From NCBI GenBank assembly GCA_029204045.2, contig CM055060.1, positions 55,105,177 through 55,169,176 of the forward strand: a stretch of DNA of 64,000 bases. The letters are read 5' to 3'. The translations under genes were made by a program, and so were the position numbers. The DNA is from Tillandsia leiboldiana. Lineage: Eukaryota; Streptophyta; Magnoliopsida; Poales; Bromeliaceae. A model generated the notes under the pieces. The model did no database searches, was not told the origin of the DNA, and saw nothing but the letters and a program-made list of their open reading frames with translations. Below are positions 11,501-23,353 of the stretch, in pieces. How positions within the stretch are numbered: the stretch's first letter is position 1; the number at the start of each line of letters is the position of its first letter.

Positions 11501-14500
11501 ATAAAATTTAATTGCATTTACAAGTGCATTAATTATTTCTGTTCCGCAGGGATCAATTTTGACTAATTATTACCAAATTCCATAGTTCTAGACAAGTTCA
11601 TATTTTGTCTAGTTTGACCTATTGAATGTTATTGCCAGCCTCTCTCACAACAGAATATTTTACTATGCAGGCGACTAACTTTAAAGAATGGAAGCAAGTG
11701 CTGCAAGAAATCACGAGGTTCTTGAAAGCAGACAGAGCTTTTACAAATTCCAGGCCTTTGAGATACAATGTGTTATTTGATTCTCATCCATCTTCGCTTC
11801 CATATATTGCACGGTTACATTCGAGAAGGGTGTTGAGGCTTCAGGATGCTCTGCTGACAAGTTATCGGCGAAATGAGGTATGCTGATTGATACCAATGAA
11901 GCCGTGATCGCCTGTTTTGTGATAATCTGGTTCTTACGTTCCAAATTAAGAAGCACCAGATCAATTTGGATTTCGTTATTCGTAGTAAAAGCAGATTCGT
12001 AGAAAATCCACTCAAATCTTTTCATGGAGTGGACTATACAGATTGTGAACCATCCAATCCAAATTGAATGATCACTATATGTTTGTTTTATTATGGAAAA
12101 ATAGTCCCCTTAATTTCAAAAAGAAAAATAGTCCCCTTGAACTATGATAAAAAACATAGCTATGAATAACTAAGAATACAGAAAAGTAACTAAGATTAAA
12201 ATTCCAAGATCTAAAAGCAACTACGAATAAGTTAATATGAAAAATTATAATGGAAATTCAGTTACTATCAGAAATGATTTGAAATGTTTGAATTTTGAAA
12301 AAAAAGACCGAATTATCGACCATTCGAATCCCCAAATGTAGCATTTCTGCAACCCGCAACAAATGTAATGACAATCTAACACAAGTTAATTATATCTCTC
12401 ATCACTTTTCTAAATTTATATGGCCAGCATTGTAACCGAAGTCTTTAACTCTTTAATCATTGTATAATATTTAATTCTCTTGATAAATTCAATATTGCAG
12501 GTTTTCTGCAACTAGTTATGGCCCTTTTTTTACTGGCTTTTTTTTTTTACTTCCAGGTCAAGTTTACAGAGCTTACTTTAGATACATTCAGAATGTTGCA
12601 GTGTTTGGAATGGGAACCCAGTGGATCCGTTTACCAAACTCCTACAAAACAGACTGCTGAAAATGGTGGTTTCACTGATGAGAGTGGAGCCTCTGGACTG
12701 ATTGATATAAATCTTGCTGCTGCAGATGTGACAGATCCGAATCTGCCTTCGAATCCTCGAAAGGCTATTATTTATCACCCTTCCATCTCTCATCTAATTG
12801 CGGTGAGTGTAGCAACTGGGATAATAACTGTTGTTTTAATTTTTCCTGGTAGTGTGCTAGTACAAAGATGAACCTTGTCAAACTGAATTAAATCATTTAG
12901 TTTGGTTCAACTAGCAGTTTGGTTCTGGTTTTGGTTTTTATATTACCCGGACCACTCAATTTGATTTAATGTAGTTTTTCACCCAAAATTGAACTTTACC
13001 AACTGATGTAACTGTGAATCCTTGTTTGGTAAAGCGAATTACATAAATTTAAAGTTTCTAGCTGTTGCCTGAAAAATCATAATACGGCTGTTAGTTGAAT
13101 GGAGCTAGTTAAATGTGATTAAAAGATGATATATATCTCCTTTGTCTGTATGAATAGTAGGTACTAAGGCAGCGATTTGATCGACTCCACAATTAAATAC
13201 CTCATATCATGCTTGTGTCAAACATGTCTGCAAAATGCAAATAGTTATTTGTCTTGTAGACATTTTCAGTAGCTTTTTTGTACTATGATTGTTCTTTGAC
13301 TGTCATAAGGTTGCATGCTGTATCTACAGGTCATTGCAACAATTTGTGAGGAGCTCTCTTCAGATGGTGTTTTACTAATATATATATCAGCATCAGGTTG
13401 CTGTTAGTGCGGCTGTTTCTTCTTTATTCTTCTGCTTATTTGAGTGGGGATCATTCCATTTACTAATTTTATGATACTTTGCAGGAAAAGCTGATCACTC
13501 TCTTGGTGGTAAATCAAATGCAAATGCCTCTTCAGAAAGTTATCTATATCTAGGTTCTCGAGGAAATGGAGGTATGTAACTGTTGTCAAACCCGTGATAT
13601 GAGTCTTAACAACCTCAAACACATCTTGGTCTGAGAGTTGAAATTGCTAGTCCTCGTACTTTTTTAGCTGCCATGGCCTTTTCCTGCTTATAAGCTCGTA
13701 GTCTTTCTTGTTAGCAGGGATGAACAACCTCTATCCCGAAGATCTGATTCCTTTTACTCGAAGTCCGCTTTTCCTTATTATTGATAGTGACAATAGCCAA
13801 GCATTCAAGGCAGGTTTGTCAAAACTTATTCTCTATGTGCTAGCAAACATTCTCAATCATGAACTCCTCTTTTTATGACCAAATCTTGGAAACATCACTT
13901 CTAAATCGGCATTGCTCCCACTTATATTTATGTTTTGGAGGTTTAGATCTCTTTACAGCTGATAATTATGTGACCACAGGATGTAGGAGAAGTATTTATA
14001 TTCAGATAAATATTGTGGTTATGATATATAACTGCCTCAATAACTCTTCGAGCTTCTACTGTTTTACATGATAGACTTTTAAGTATTGACAGCAAAAGGC
14101 GTGGGTGCCTGGATCTCATTTCAATAGCTTAACAATTTTGTTTTGGATACTATGAAACTGTATATCATATAAGAGATGATAGGCATTGAACCAGAAGAAC
14201 ATCAATTTTGAAAAGTAATTTGACATTATATCTGTGCCCACTTTCTTTTTTTGCACTTTATTGTCAATTTATCATTACATCATGTTGAAGGGTCAGCGTT
14301 AGCAATGCTACTTCATATTTGGTGGTCTAAGATAACAAAAAGATACACTCTATTGCCTATCTACACCAGTTTATACACAGAAATTTATTATCTTTTCGTT
14401 CAAAAGTTGATTGGTTCTCGTACTTCCTATAATCTAAGTTAGAGGTCACCCTGCCTTAAGTTGTTTTCTGTTTGTATTGCAGTTACTATAGGTAGATGAT

Positions 14501-15764
14501 AGAAGTGATGATGTTGTTTAGCGCATTCATAACCCTTATTCTAAATTTATTACCTTCTTATCTTTGGCCTTTTTCCTCCTTTTTTTTTTAATAAGAAACT
14601 CAAGCAATCAACAATCCTCTCTTGCATATTGTACTATTACCAGGCTATACATGGTGCTGAAAAGGGGGAAACAGCTGCTTTGCTTCTATCTCCTGGGAGA
14701 ACAACAACGTCTACAGCAGATGGTGCTAATAATGGAAGCCAATTTACGTACTTCCTAACTGCTCCACTACAAGCATTCTGCCAATTAGTTGGCTTCTCTT
14801 CCGATATAGAAGCTGTAAGCTTATTTGAAGCATTTAATATCTTTAAATCAATATGTTTGCTTTCTTTGATTTTCTTTTTCCCCACGTGCTTTCAGAATGT
14901 ATATAGCAGTGCAGAGATGATACTCTCATCCGCTTTGGCTGAATGGGAAGCCGTACTGTGCACATCAGATGATCTGAACCAGGTCTGGGCACAAGTTTTA
15001 CCTGATCCATTTCTGAGACGCCTAATTCTTAGGTATTCTGTTCTCATTCTTCTTTCATGCAATATTTCTTTGTGAGTTTTCTTCACCTTAGACATTTATT
15101 CTTTACCACTTGATATATTTCTTGAAAATAACTCTAAAAGTTTGCCCCATGAGTATAATCTAGATCCTTCTCCTTTCCTTCATAAAACTTGCTAACATGG
15201 TGATATATGTGACATTATATTCCTTGTTTGACTCCTTTGCATAAATAAACCTTGCAAATTGATCTATAAACAATATTTTTAAAGTCATTTACATCAAATT
15301 GATGCAGAAGCATGGATTTAAGGGAGCTTGGAAAGTTGGAATGCTTGGTGGGAATGAATTAGTCCTAATCAGAACACTTAGTCATTGATATTCACAAAAA
15401 AAAAGCTGTTAATTCATATAAACGTACCAAAATTGAAGTTCCCCTGCTCATGCATATTGGAATTAAATATTCTTCTTCCAACTTACTAAATATTAGTTTT
15501 TCTTTTTTTCTTTTTTTCACAATTAATCTTCTTCTCATGTAATGCTATCTAACCAGGTTCATATTCTGCCGAGCTGTGCTTTCCCTCTTCTGCTTTCAAG
15601 AGGGTATTCAACATCTGCCTGATTGCTTACCGAACCTTCCGGAAACGGTCTCTCCAAATTCTGCAGTAATTCAGACCAATATCCTTTTGCTTACAGAAAA
15701 ACTTGGGGTCGCCGACCGTTTTAACTTTCGAGATTCTGTCCGCGACTATACAAGGAACAGATGA
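8526..15764 (+). CDS. SCAI: SCAI-family protein (homologue of suppressor of cancer cell invasion)
   Basis: Nine exons: 8526-9095, 11671-11877, 12557-12802, 13330-13396, 13485-13571, 13718-13809, 14644-14814, 14896-15032 and 15557-15764. Together they encode 594 aa, close to the roughly 600 aa of animal SCAI. The start at 8526 (MADDD, then a glycine run) is preferred over the in-frame ATG at 8448, which lies in leader-like sequence. Family hallmarks are YRSYRELVESADRKFARVRD, GQLYYGQYLRTSEARFLLGA, VWAQVLPDPFLRRLILRFIF and HGAEKGE. In animals SCAI is a nuclear cofactor that represses MRTF/SRF transcription and acts in DNA break repair; the plant role is little known. All junctions are GT-AG except intron 6, which needs a GC donor (13810-13811) to keep the frame. 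Intron 1 is 2.6 kb and holds a 234-bp duplication. Exon 1 is far richer in GC than the others. Confidence 0.93.
11023..11481. repeat. Direct duplication of a 234-bp segment inside SCAI intron 1
   Basis: The segment from ATGACATAATGGTCTGCTG to TTGATTGTACAGCTC occurs at 11023-11247 and again at 11257-11481 with very few differences, offset by 234 bp. It lies within an intron, so the protein is not affected. It looks like a recent unequal-exchange or replication-slippage duplication. Confidence 0.9.
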
Positions 15765-17000
15765 TTTGGAATTCGCGTCTCTACTCATCTGTAGATAGAA
15801 TCGCAGTAAATAGACCCCAACTATTTGTTGATTGTTTTGTGTCGATACATTGGATCGTTGACTGTGCTGGCGAGCTGCGCTTAGTTAGAGGCCAACCAGC
15901 AAGCAAGCGGTTTCGGTTTCGGGAAATAGAGAGTTGGTATTTATCATCAGAGTGTGTTCGTAGTATTTATCAAATTGTAAGGAGTCTATGATTTTTATTG
16001 TTGATAAAAGGAAACAGTAAAAGAGGCTAAAATTAGACATTTTTGTTCGTCCTGTAATGAGCTACTTGCCCAAGTAGAGGTGATTTCAGTTTTTTAAAAA
16101 AGGCTTCTGCTGCAACTTTCTTAATTCAAAGTGGATTATTTTTTTTTTGTTTCTCAGTGTCATGTGCTGGGTTCATGTGTATATATATATATATTTTTGC
16201 TGTGTTAATCACAATAGCTTTTAAGGATTCTTCATATTGTAATGCCCCTACCATATTATGATGATTCAGAGTTTGTCAACATATTTAGCTGGGGTGCTAT
16301 TTAAAGATCCTTCTCTTTTTCTCTGATCAAATCGAGTCAAACAATGTCTCTTTTTACATTGTTGTGGGTTATAAATAATAATAATAATAATAATTAGAAC
16401 TTGGAAGGGCAAAAAAGATATTTTGAATGGGGAACTCGTTCGGAGAAACTATATATGAGTACACAACAAAGGAATTTTCAAATATTCTATTTTTAAATTT
16501 AAAACTTGTTAAATTTAAACGTGCTAAATTTCCTTGGAAAGTACTGAATCGATATCAAAATAACATAGAAAACCAATACACTATCGACACATGGCACATA
16601 GCAATGATGCCTGGTGATTGAGTCAAATTTTAAATATATGAGACACTTCCTAAACTTAAATCTATTTTGAAATTAATCCCCCTGGATTTGTATCTCTTTT
16701 TTATTTAATTTTTTTTATTAGTAAATTTGAAATTATGTTAGAATCAAATGACTATGTAAGAGACACGCTCTACCCCATATTTTGACTAAATAAAATTTAA
16801 TTACGTGTAATTTTTACGTTCATTATTATCAAAATAACTAAAAAAAAATTATAAATCAGATAATAAAAAACATTAGAAGGTCAATTCAAAATAAGTTAAA
16901 GTTTAGAGGGTATCGGTGCGTTTTATCGGAAAAGGTTCAAGTACCTTCCTTTCAATTCACGGAAACTTCAAAAACAAAAAAAAAAAAAAACCTTCACGGC
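15765..17000. other. SCAI 3' untranslated region and intergenic spacer
   Basis: The first few hundred bases after the stop have the base composition of a 3' untranslated region. From about 16370, with a TAA/TAATAA run, the sequence becomes AT-rich intergenic DNA. I see no gene. Confidence 0.45.
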
Positions 17001-17005
17001 CTAGC

Positions 17006-17065
17006 GATCCGTGGACGAGTTCATCAGCCAATAGAAACAAAGAATAAGGGCCAGCGCGATCCGCG
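17006..17065. promoter_or_regulatory. Histone-type octamer motifs upstream of the H3.3 gene
   Basis: GATCCGCG at 17058-17065 is the exact reverse complement of the plant histone promoter octamer CGCGGATC. GATCCGTG at 17006-17013 matches it at seven of eight positions. They lie about 170-230 bp before the TATA box. The sequence CGTTGGATC near 17183 resembles the reverse of the histone nonamer. Function is inferred from the motif only. Confidence 0.6.
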
Positions 17066-17231
17066 CCATCATGTAACATCATATCTAGGCCGTCCACATG
17101 GGAAACGGGAAAACACAGAAAGGGACAATCTCTACCGTCGGCTTTCATTAACATAACAATGATTCTCTGATCCGTATGAGCCGTTGGATCCTCCACGAGG
17201 AGCCGATCTCGCTGACCGGTTCTTCGAAGGT

Positions 17232-17240
17232 CTATAAATA
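17232..17240 (+). promoter_or_regulatory. TATA box of the H3.3 gene
   Basis: CTATAAATA lies about 30 bp before a plausible transcription start near 17265 and upstream of the short non-coding leader exon that ends at 17325. Confidence 0.75.
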
Positions 17241-17325
17241 GGCCTCCACCGCGTGCGAGTCACAACTTTTGATCGCTCGTAGGGGAATTAGGGTTCTTTG
17301 ATTCTCCAAAAAGCTTCTTCGAGAG

Positions 17326-18302
17326 GTACGATTCGGCTCTTTTCTTATCTATTTTTCTTTTTTTTTTTTCTCTGTCTTTTTCAGTAATTAGATGCGTTTA
17401 ATTTTTTAGTTGTAATTGTGATTTCTTTGAAAAATTCTTTTATATATATTTTTTATTTTTTTAATCGTGATTCATCTCCAATTCGTTGTGCTTAGTTTTG
17501 GTGATGTGATAGGTGTTTTCTAATTTGGGACTTTGATTTTTGTGTCGTGATTTTTCGATATGATTCATCTTTAACGAGAAAGGAAGAGAATATCCTGATT
17601 CTAATCGTATTTTGCTTTGTTGTAGATTCGCTCCGGCTTGTAATTTTTATCTTGATTTGGCTCTTTTTAATTTTTATTGATTTTAAGGATTTTAATTATT
17701 AATCCTATCTCGAAAAATATCGTTTGAATATGGTACGAGAAAGTTTTGCTGAGGTTTACTGTCATAGATTAATTTATGCAGTGTTGATCGGTTTTAGGTA
17801 TATATTCTAAAAGTATCACGTTTAGAATATTTGATGAAAATTGTGTATCTGATGATGAGGTAGATCTTTTGCTCACTATTTTGTAGAATTGGTGGCAAAG
17901 TAGAACACTGTTGCATTAAATTTATACTTAGTGACAGTTTTGGAAATTGGGATGATACCTGTGGTGTAAAAGTTAAAACTGCTTGATGTTTTGAGACATC
18001 AGGTGAAATTTTCATGAGTGGGCTATTACCTTAACAGAATAGCATCTGTTTAATTCAATTGTAATTTTGATCAATAGAGAATCTCTCTCAGTGCAGTCAC
18101 ATATTAACATGTTAGATCAATTAAGTTGAATCAACGGTACTTACGTTGCTTGAAGAAGAAGAAAAAAGGCGGTAAAAACAATTTGCATCATTTTTTTTTT
18201 TTTTTTTTGCGGTAGGAGTATTGCAGTTTTTCCTTTAAATTGTTTAAAAGATGATTGTGTTCTATCTGCTAAATTAGCTTATGCTATTTGTTGATCCGGT
18301 AG
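17326..18302 (+). other. Leader intron in the 5' untranslated region of the H3.3 gene
   Basis: The leader exon ends GAGAG before GTACGA at 17326. The acceptor CGGTAG ends at 18302, directly before the start codon. A roughly 1-kb, T-rich intron in the leader is characteristic of plant H3.3 genes, where such introns raise expression and make it independent of the cell cycle. Replication-coupled H3.1 genes lack introns. Confidence 0.85.
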
Positions 18303-19175
18303 ATGGCTCGTACCAAGCAGACTGCTCGCAAGTCCACCGGAGGAAAGGCTCCCAGGAAGCAGCTTGCCACCAAGGTTTGTTATCGATCGTGTTCTGTTGT
18401 CTAAAATTTATCGCAAACACCCTGAATTGTGTGTGATCAAATCCGTAAACTTGCATGTTAGCCTTTTTTTAATGATGTAACAGTATTGACTTAGTTGCAT
18501 TTGAAATAATTTTGCATGAACTTTGTGTTATTGCACGAATTTTGCAGGCTGCCCGTAAGTCTGCTCCTACAACTGGTGGAGTGAAGAAGCCTCACCGCTA
18601 CCGTCCTGGAACTGTTGCTCTTCGGTGAGTATAATTAGAGGTTTTAGGTTTGATTTGGATCGGATATTTACTATTGTTTTCCCCTGTTTCTTTAGATGGT
18701 TAATTAGTGGTTTGCTTTCCTCAGTGAAATTCGCAAGTATCAGAAGAGCACGGAGCTGCTCATAAGGAAGTTGCCTTTCCAGAGGCTTGTCAGGGAAATT
18801 GCACAGGACTTCAAGGTAGGTGGGGATCTTGTTGTGATAAGAACATCATCTGCTGTTTATGTTCAAATATTGTTCTTGGCGAGAGAATTTCCTAAAAGCC
18901 CTGGGTATCGGGGAGACGCTTATAGTTTGCTTATTTGCACTGCTTCTTTGTTTAGATACTGATTTGATGATATTCTTCTTATTTGTCCTGTAATATTATT
19001 GCAGACCGATCTGCGGTTCCAGAGCCATGCAGTGCTTGCTCTTCAGGAGGCAGCGGAGGCGTATCTTGTGGGTCTCTTCGAGGACACCAACTTGTGTGCC
19101 ATCCATGCCAAGCGCGTGACCATCATGCCCAAGGATATTCAGCTGGCCAGGAGGATCCGTGGCGAGAGGGCTTGA
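18303..19175 (+). CDS. Histone H3.3
   Basis: Four coding exons (18303-18374, 18548-18624, 18725-18815, 19005-19175) give exactly 136 aa. The protein begins MARTKQTARKSTGGKAPRK. It carries the residues that mark the replacement variant in plants: Thr31 and Tyr41 (TTGGVKKPHRYRPG) and His87 and Leu90 (FQSHAVLALQEA). H3.1 would have Ala31, Phe41, Ser87 and Ala90. H3.3 is placed in nucleosomes outside S phase, mainly on transcribed genes, by HIRA-type chaperones. The spliced structure and leader intron fit H3.3. Upstream octamers of the kind found in S-phase histone genes are present as well, so expression may have both a constitutive and a cell-cycle part. Confidence 0.98.
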
Positions 19176-20311
19176 GCTCTCGCTCCGTCCGTCTCACTCT
19201 TATTCTTATGCTTATGTTACTCGTGTAGTATCAGCTTGTCGAACTGATTTATGTTTTTGTTCAGTTGGTATTTATGCAACATGGACAATGTATGTTTTTA
19301 AAAGTCATTAGAGTGGCCTAGGAATGCTAATGTTGAACCTTGTGTTATTGGTTGCTGATAGGTCATCCATCCCCTGGTGGATGTGTATTGAATTATTAAT
19401 GTGTTCTCTATGTGGTTTTATGGATTGGACTGTCTGGCTTTTGTATCTCTGGTCTTGAGTTATCCTTTTCTCTTGAAAAGTCTGCTCCTGTAGCAAGAAA
19501 AAAGTGCAAGTTCTATACTAGTAATTTATGAAAATGTTTGAACTGAGGATGTTGTTGAATATGGTTATGTCATACTAGTTTTTAGGTTGCCTTTCTTGTT
19601 TACTAAACATTGTGAGCTTTTTGGATAAATTAAGAAAATATGCTGAAGGTGTTTTATGCATTCAAACATGGGTAATGTTACTATAGTAATTTATTAGGTA
19701 ACTTCTTCTCCAAGTGAAATTAGTGTATTTGTAAACATTATACAATTTGACTCTTGTTAAGATCGCGGGCTAATAATGCTCTTCTCTTATTACAGGACTA
19801 GTTTATGACAAACACAGAATTCTGATAAAACGAATCATGTAGTATGGTAAGGACCGTTTGGTAGTAAAAGCCCATTAGTCTAATGCTAAGAGATAAAAAT
19901 AGAGTTCCAAAACAAGGGAAATATCTTTTTTGCAATTCCAATCGGGGGGTTCCTTAGTGATGAATTCATATTTAGGCTTGGTTTTGGATTCAATGTGGAT
20001 AATAATAAGTCCATCTACCTCCCGAGCTTCTCTTGTATGTGTACTCTGATTTTTAATTTATGGAGTAATCACCAATAATAGTACATTTAACTTTTCGGAT
20101 TCTCAAAGCACGATGATAATCTATCGGGATAAAATCCTCTGCTTCCGCCATCCACGAATTGATTTTGAGGCGGGGGATGAAGCGGCTGACAAACTTACAA
20201 TCTCCTTCGTACATTTTTCACCCAAAGGTGACTCAACTGCAAGTCACGCAAAAAGTTAAATTTATAATGTCAGATATCAGCAATTAATGAATCGGGGCAG
20301 AGATCACATTA
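19176..20311. other. H3.3 3' untranslated region and intergenic spacer
   Basis: The first 400 bases after the stop are T-rich and typical of a histone H3.3 3' region that is polyadenylated; I see no stem-loop of the animal replication-dependent type. The rest has no recognisable gene. Confidence 0.5.
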
Positions 20312-20314
20312 ACA

Positions 20315-20315
20315 A

Positions 20316-20359
<44 letters not shown>
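20315..20359. repeat. (ATT)n microsatellite
   Basis: About fifteen uninterrupted ATT units lie some 340-385 bp before the start codon of the cysteine-rich peptide gene, in its probable promoter. Confidence 0.95.
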
Positions 20360-20444
20360 GCAAGAGTGGCGTGGCTTGTTCCTATAGTCAAGATTGATTA
20401 AAGGCTTAAAAATAGAAAAAAAAAAAGAAAAAAAAAAAGCTATC

Positions 20445-20452
20445 TATAAATA
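20445..20452 (+). promoter_or_regulatory. Probable TATA box of the cysteine-rich peptide gene
   Basis: TATAAATA in the context CTATCTATAAATAGAAACAC is the best TATA match upstream of the peptide. It would place transcription start near 20480 and leave a leader of about 220 nt, which is C-rich and free of long open frames. Confidence 0.6.
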
Positions 20453-20699
20453 GAAACACGCCTGAAGAATATGTCCGTCCGATAGTAACTTTCCGCATTG
20501 CACTCTCAACCGTCCCATTCTCAGAGTCAGGCGACATCCAGCGCTGCAGTCCCTCCAAATATTAAAAACATTTTCCCAATCCTACAAATACCCCACCCTC
20601 CTCCTCCTAACATTCAAGCAATCAAGCAATCACCATCTATCCAATAAAAAACGGTCAGAGCATAGCACATATATTACCAAAAGCAACACATATATCCCA

Positions 20700-20933
20700 A
20701 TGGCAGTTTTCGGCAACAAGGCAGTGCTGGCCCTGCTTCTGGTGGCCATGGTGATGGCCGCGTCGGTTGCCCCGTCCGACCAAGCGTCCCCGTGCTTCTG
20801 CAACTGCATGAGGAAGAAGTGCATGACCATCGGCGGTGCCACCAAGGAGGAGTGCGCCAGAGCCTGCGACGGCGGCTGCGCCCAGGCCGGATATCCCGGC
20901 CAGTCCAATTCCAAGGACTTCTGTGGCTACTAA
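20700..20933 (+). CDS. Small secreted cysteine-rich peptide, family not assigned
   Basis: An intronless 77-aa frame. Residues 1 to about 24 form a classical signal peptide: a short charged start, then a hydrophobic Ala/Leu/Val/Met core ending near Ala-Ser-Val-Ala. The remainder is short, hydrophilic and has eight cysteines spaced C-x-C-x-C-x4-C-x10-C-x3-C-x3-C-x14-C, enough for four disulfides. Such architecture is typical of apoplastic plant peptides, including thionin-like and other antimicrobial or signalling families, but the spacing does not match the classical thionin or defensin patterns I know, so I give no function. A TATA box and a C-rich leader lie upstream. GC content is high, as for a real monocot gene. 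Confidence 0.8.
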   Translation: MAVFGNKAVLALLLVAMVMAASVAPSDQASPCFCNCMRKKCMTIGGATKEECARACDGGCAQAGYPGQSNSKDFCGY

Positions 20934-21335
20934 TTAATCATGTCAGGCTCGCCACAGCTTCGGCTCCTTTTTCTTTTTCTGCGTCTACATCTCCTTGCTT
21001 TTTCTTTTCTTCTTGCGTGCTCTGCCTCGCCACCCATGTTTCGATCGAGCTCTATAATTATAAGCTCATTTGTACTGTTGTTTGCTTCCACTGATATCCT
21101 CCCTATTCAAATTTTGTTTTCTTATTTCATCTGACTTACAAATTCAACTTCAAAAAAAAAGTCCCCACAAGCTGCCTCTAATCATTTTACAAATGGACGG
21201 GTCCACGTTAAAATGAGCTTCTAGAAAAGCAAAATATATAGCAAAGCGCAAATTTAAAGCTCTCCACCCTTTGAAATTCAAATAATACACTAGCTCCGTC
21301 GCAGAAGCAGACAGTCAACAACAATTTATATGCTA
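20934..21335. other. 3' region of the cysteine-rich peptide gene and spacer
   Basis: Pyrimidine-rich sequence follows the stop and may be the 3' untranslated region. No other gene is seen. Confidence 0.4.
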
Positions 21336-21344
21336 CACATACAT

Positions 21345-21516
21345 GAGCTATGCTACATGTACACTCCAAATGAAATGTATATCCTACATCTAGCTCATTC
21401 TAGGATGGATATTTATTCACTCGTCATTTCGAAATGACTAGTAGAATTCATCCCACCCTAGAATGGATGGGGTGTAAGATATACACCCCATTTGAAGTGT
21501 ACATCTAGCATTTTTC
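21345..21516. mobile_element. 172-bp Mutator-like MITE, copy 1
   Basis: The element is exactly 172 bp and is flanked by the perfect 9-bp duplication CACATACAT (21336-21344 and 21517-21525). Its ends are inverted repeats: GAGCTATGCTACATGTACAC on the left and, reverse-complemented, GAAAAATGCTAGATGTACAC on the right. The interior is also largely self-complementary. It has no coding capacity. Members of the same family and length are at 53398, 53715 and 63683. Confidence 0.92.
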
Positions 21517-22525
21517 CACATACATACATTAAGGTACCGTTTGGTTGAAAAAATAAAAAAATATATAAAATATTTATTCTGCATATTCTTTCCAACAATG
21601 TTAGAAATTTTTAAAAATTACTATTATGCTAATAACCCGTTAAGAGGAAGAATAATAATTTCATCCATTGGGTGGAACCAGTTATTCTCTATCTTATTCT
21701 TCTGCTAATAAAATTATAAATAATTATAAAATATAATTAATTAATGCAATTAATTTTTTAATAATTAACTAACTATTCATTTAATTTATTAAATTAATAA
21801 CTATTTAAATAATAATTAATTTATTATTTATAATTAGTTATGTAATTAAATAATTAATTATTTGATTTGCTTATTTAATAATTAACTAATATTTATATTG
21901 TTTAAATATTTAATATTTTAATTTATCTTATTAATATATTAATTAAATATATAAATAATAACATATTGTCTTATTTTTTATAGTTATTCATTAATTAATA
22001 ACATTCTTCATCTTCTCATATAGTATTTCTAATTAATTAATTTATTAACTTGTTAAAATATTATTTTACTAATATTTAAATACTTAGATAATTTATTTTT
22101 TGTTTTTAATCATAATTACTTTTATTGCTGCTATTCCAATCCAATCATCCTAATATAATTTTTCTTATTCTTAGAATATTAAAATTTTCGTCCAAACAAA
22201 AAATTAATTTAATTTTTTTTATCCCAAAAATTATACCTATTTTAGAAATAAATAAAAGGCTAAATTACAGAAAACTCTCCTATAAAATACCGTTTTTTCA
22301 CTTTGCCCCCATGTCTTTCAAAAGCCTACATTTTGACCCCTCGTAATTACGGAATTGTGCATTTACCCCTCTGCCGTCAGGTTTCCGTGAGTGAACCGTC
22401 AATTTATGTGGTGATATACCGAAAATATCCCTCCCCACCCCCCCCCCCCCCCCCTCCAGCTCCCAAAAATCAAACCTCTTCTTCTCCCTTCCACTCATCT
22501 CCCTCTCTCTCTCTGTACATTCCTC

Positions 22526-23265
22526 ATGAACGAATCGGGGGGGCGCCGTCGCGGGGAGCTGGAGGCGGCAGAGCAGCTAATCATGCGGTGGGACTCGACG
22601 GCGGCGCCGGAGGAGGATTGGATGCTCTTCGACGGCGCCGATCGCTCCGAGGCCGAGCGCGACCTCCACGTAGTCGACGAGCTCCGTCGCTCCGTGAGGG
22701 ATCCCGCCGCTGCAGCCGTTGGGAGCCGCAGTCGCCGCCCGGGCCCTCCCCGGCGACGGCGCTCTAGGTCGCCATGGCGCGGCTAGACAACGAGTTCCGC
22801 CACGTGCTGGAATCCCGCGCCAACGAGATTGACGTCGAGTCGCTCGTCGATCTGAGCTTCCTCTCCATGTCCAGCTCCCTGGGCACCGCCGACCTCTCCG
22901 ACGGCAGCGGAGATGACGACGACGACGACGACAGGGGGAGGGAGGAGAAGGAGAACTCGGATGGGAACAGCGCGGGGGGCTCTGCGGCGCGGCGTGCGGG
23001 AGCGTGTGGGGCTCTGCATGCGTACGGGAGCGCGTGGGGGAAACGGAGGACGGGGAAGGGCGACGGCGCTCCAGGTCGCCATGGCGCGGCTAGACAACGA
23101 GTTCCGCCACGTGCTGGAATCCCGCGCCAACGAGATTGACGTCGAGTCGCTCGTCGATCTGAGCTTCCTCTCCATGTCTAGCTCCCTGGGCACCGCCGAC
23201 CTCTCCGACGGCAGCGGAGATGACGACGACAGGAGGAGGGAGGAGAAGGAGAACTCGGATGGGAG
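22526..23265 (+). pseudogene. Captured, frameshifted and duplicated EXO70 (exocyst subunit) N-terminal fragment
   Basis: A frame from ATG at 22526 contains AAEQLIMRWDSTAAPEEDWM and then MLFDGADRSEAERDLHVVDE, the N-terminal signature of plant EXO70 proteins, which tether vesicles to the plasma membrane. A later block in another frame, AMARLDNEFRHVLESRAN followed by DVESLVDLSFLSMSSS and an acidic run, is the next conserved EXO70 segment. The order is right but the frame shifts between them. At 22765-22767 a TAG stands where the second copy has CAG (ALQVAMARL). The second block is repeated at 23060 onward, offset by 307 bp. The C-terminal cargo-binding helices of EXO70 are absent. It is a gene fragment, not a working gene. 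Whether it is transcribed cannot be told from the sequence. Confidence 0.8.
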
Positions 23266-23353
23266 CAGCGCAGGGGGCTCTACGGCGCGGCGTGCGGGAG
23301 CGTGTGGGGCTCTGTAGGCGTGCGGGAGCGCGTGGGGGGAACGGAGGACGGGA
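22753..23353. repeat. Tandem duplication of a 307-bp unit in the Pack-MULE body
   Basis: The unit starting GCGACGGCGCTC occurs at 22753 and at 23060. A shorter piece of the same unit, with the GGCTCTGCGGCGCGGC and GTGGGGCTCTG words, recurs a third time from about 23443. The second copy differs by a few substitutions and a short deletion in the GAC run, so the duplication is fairly recent. Confidence 0.85.
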
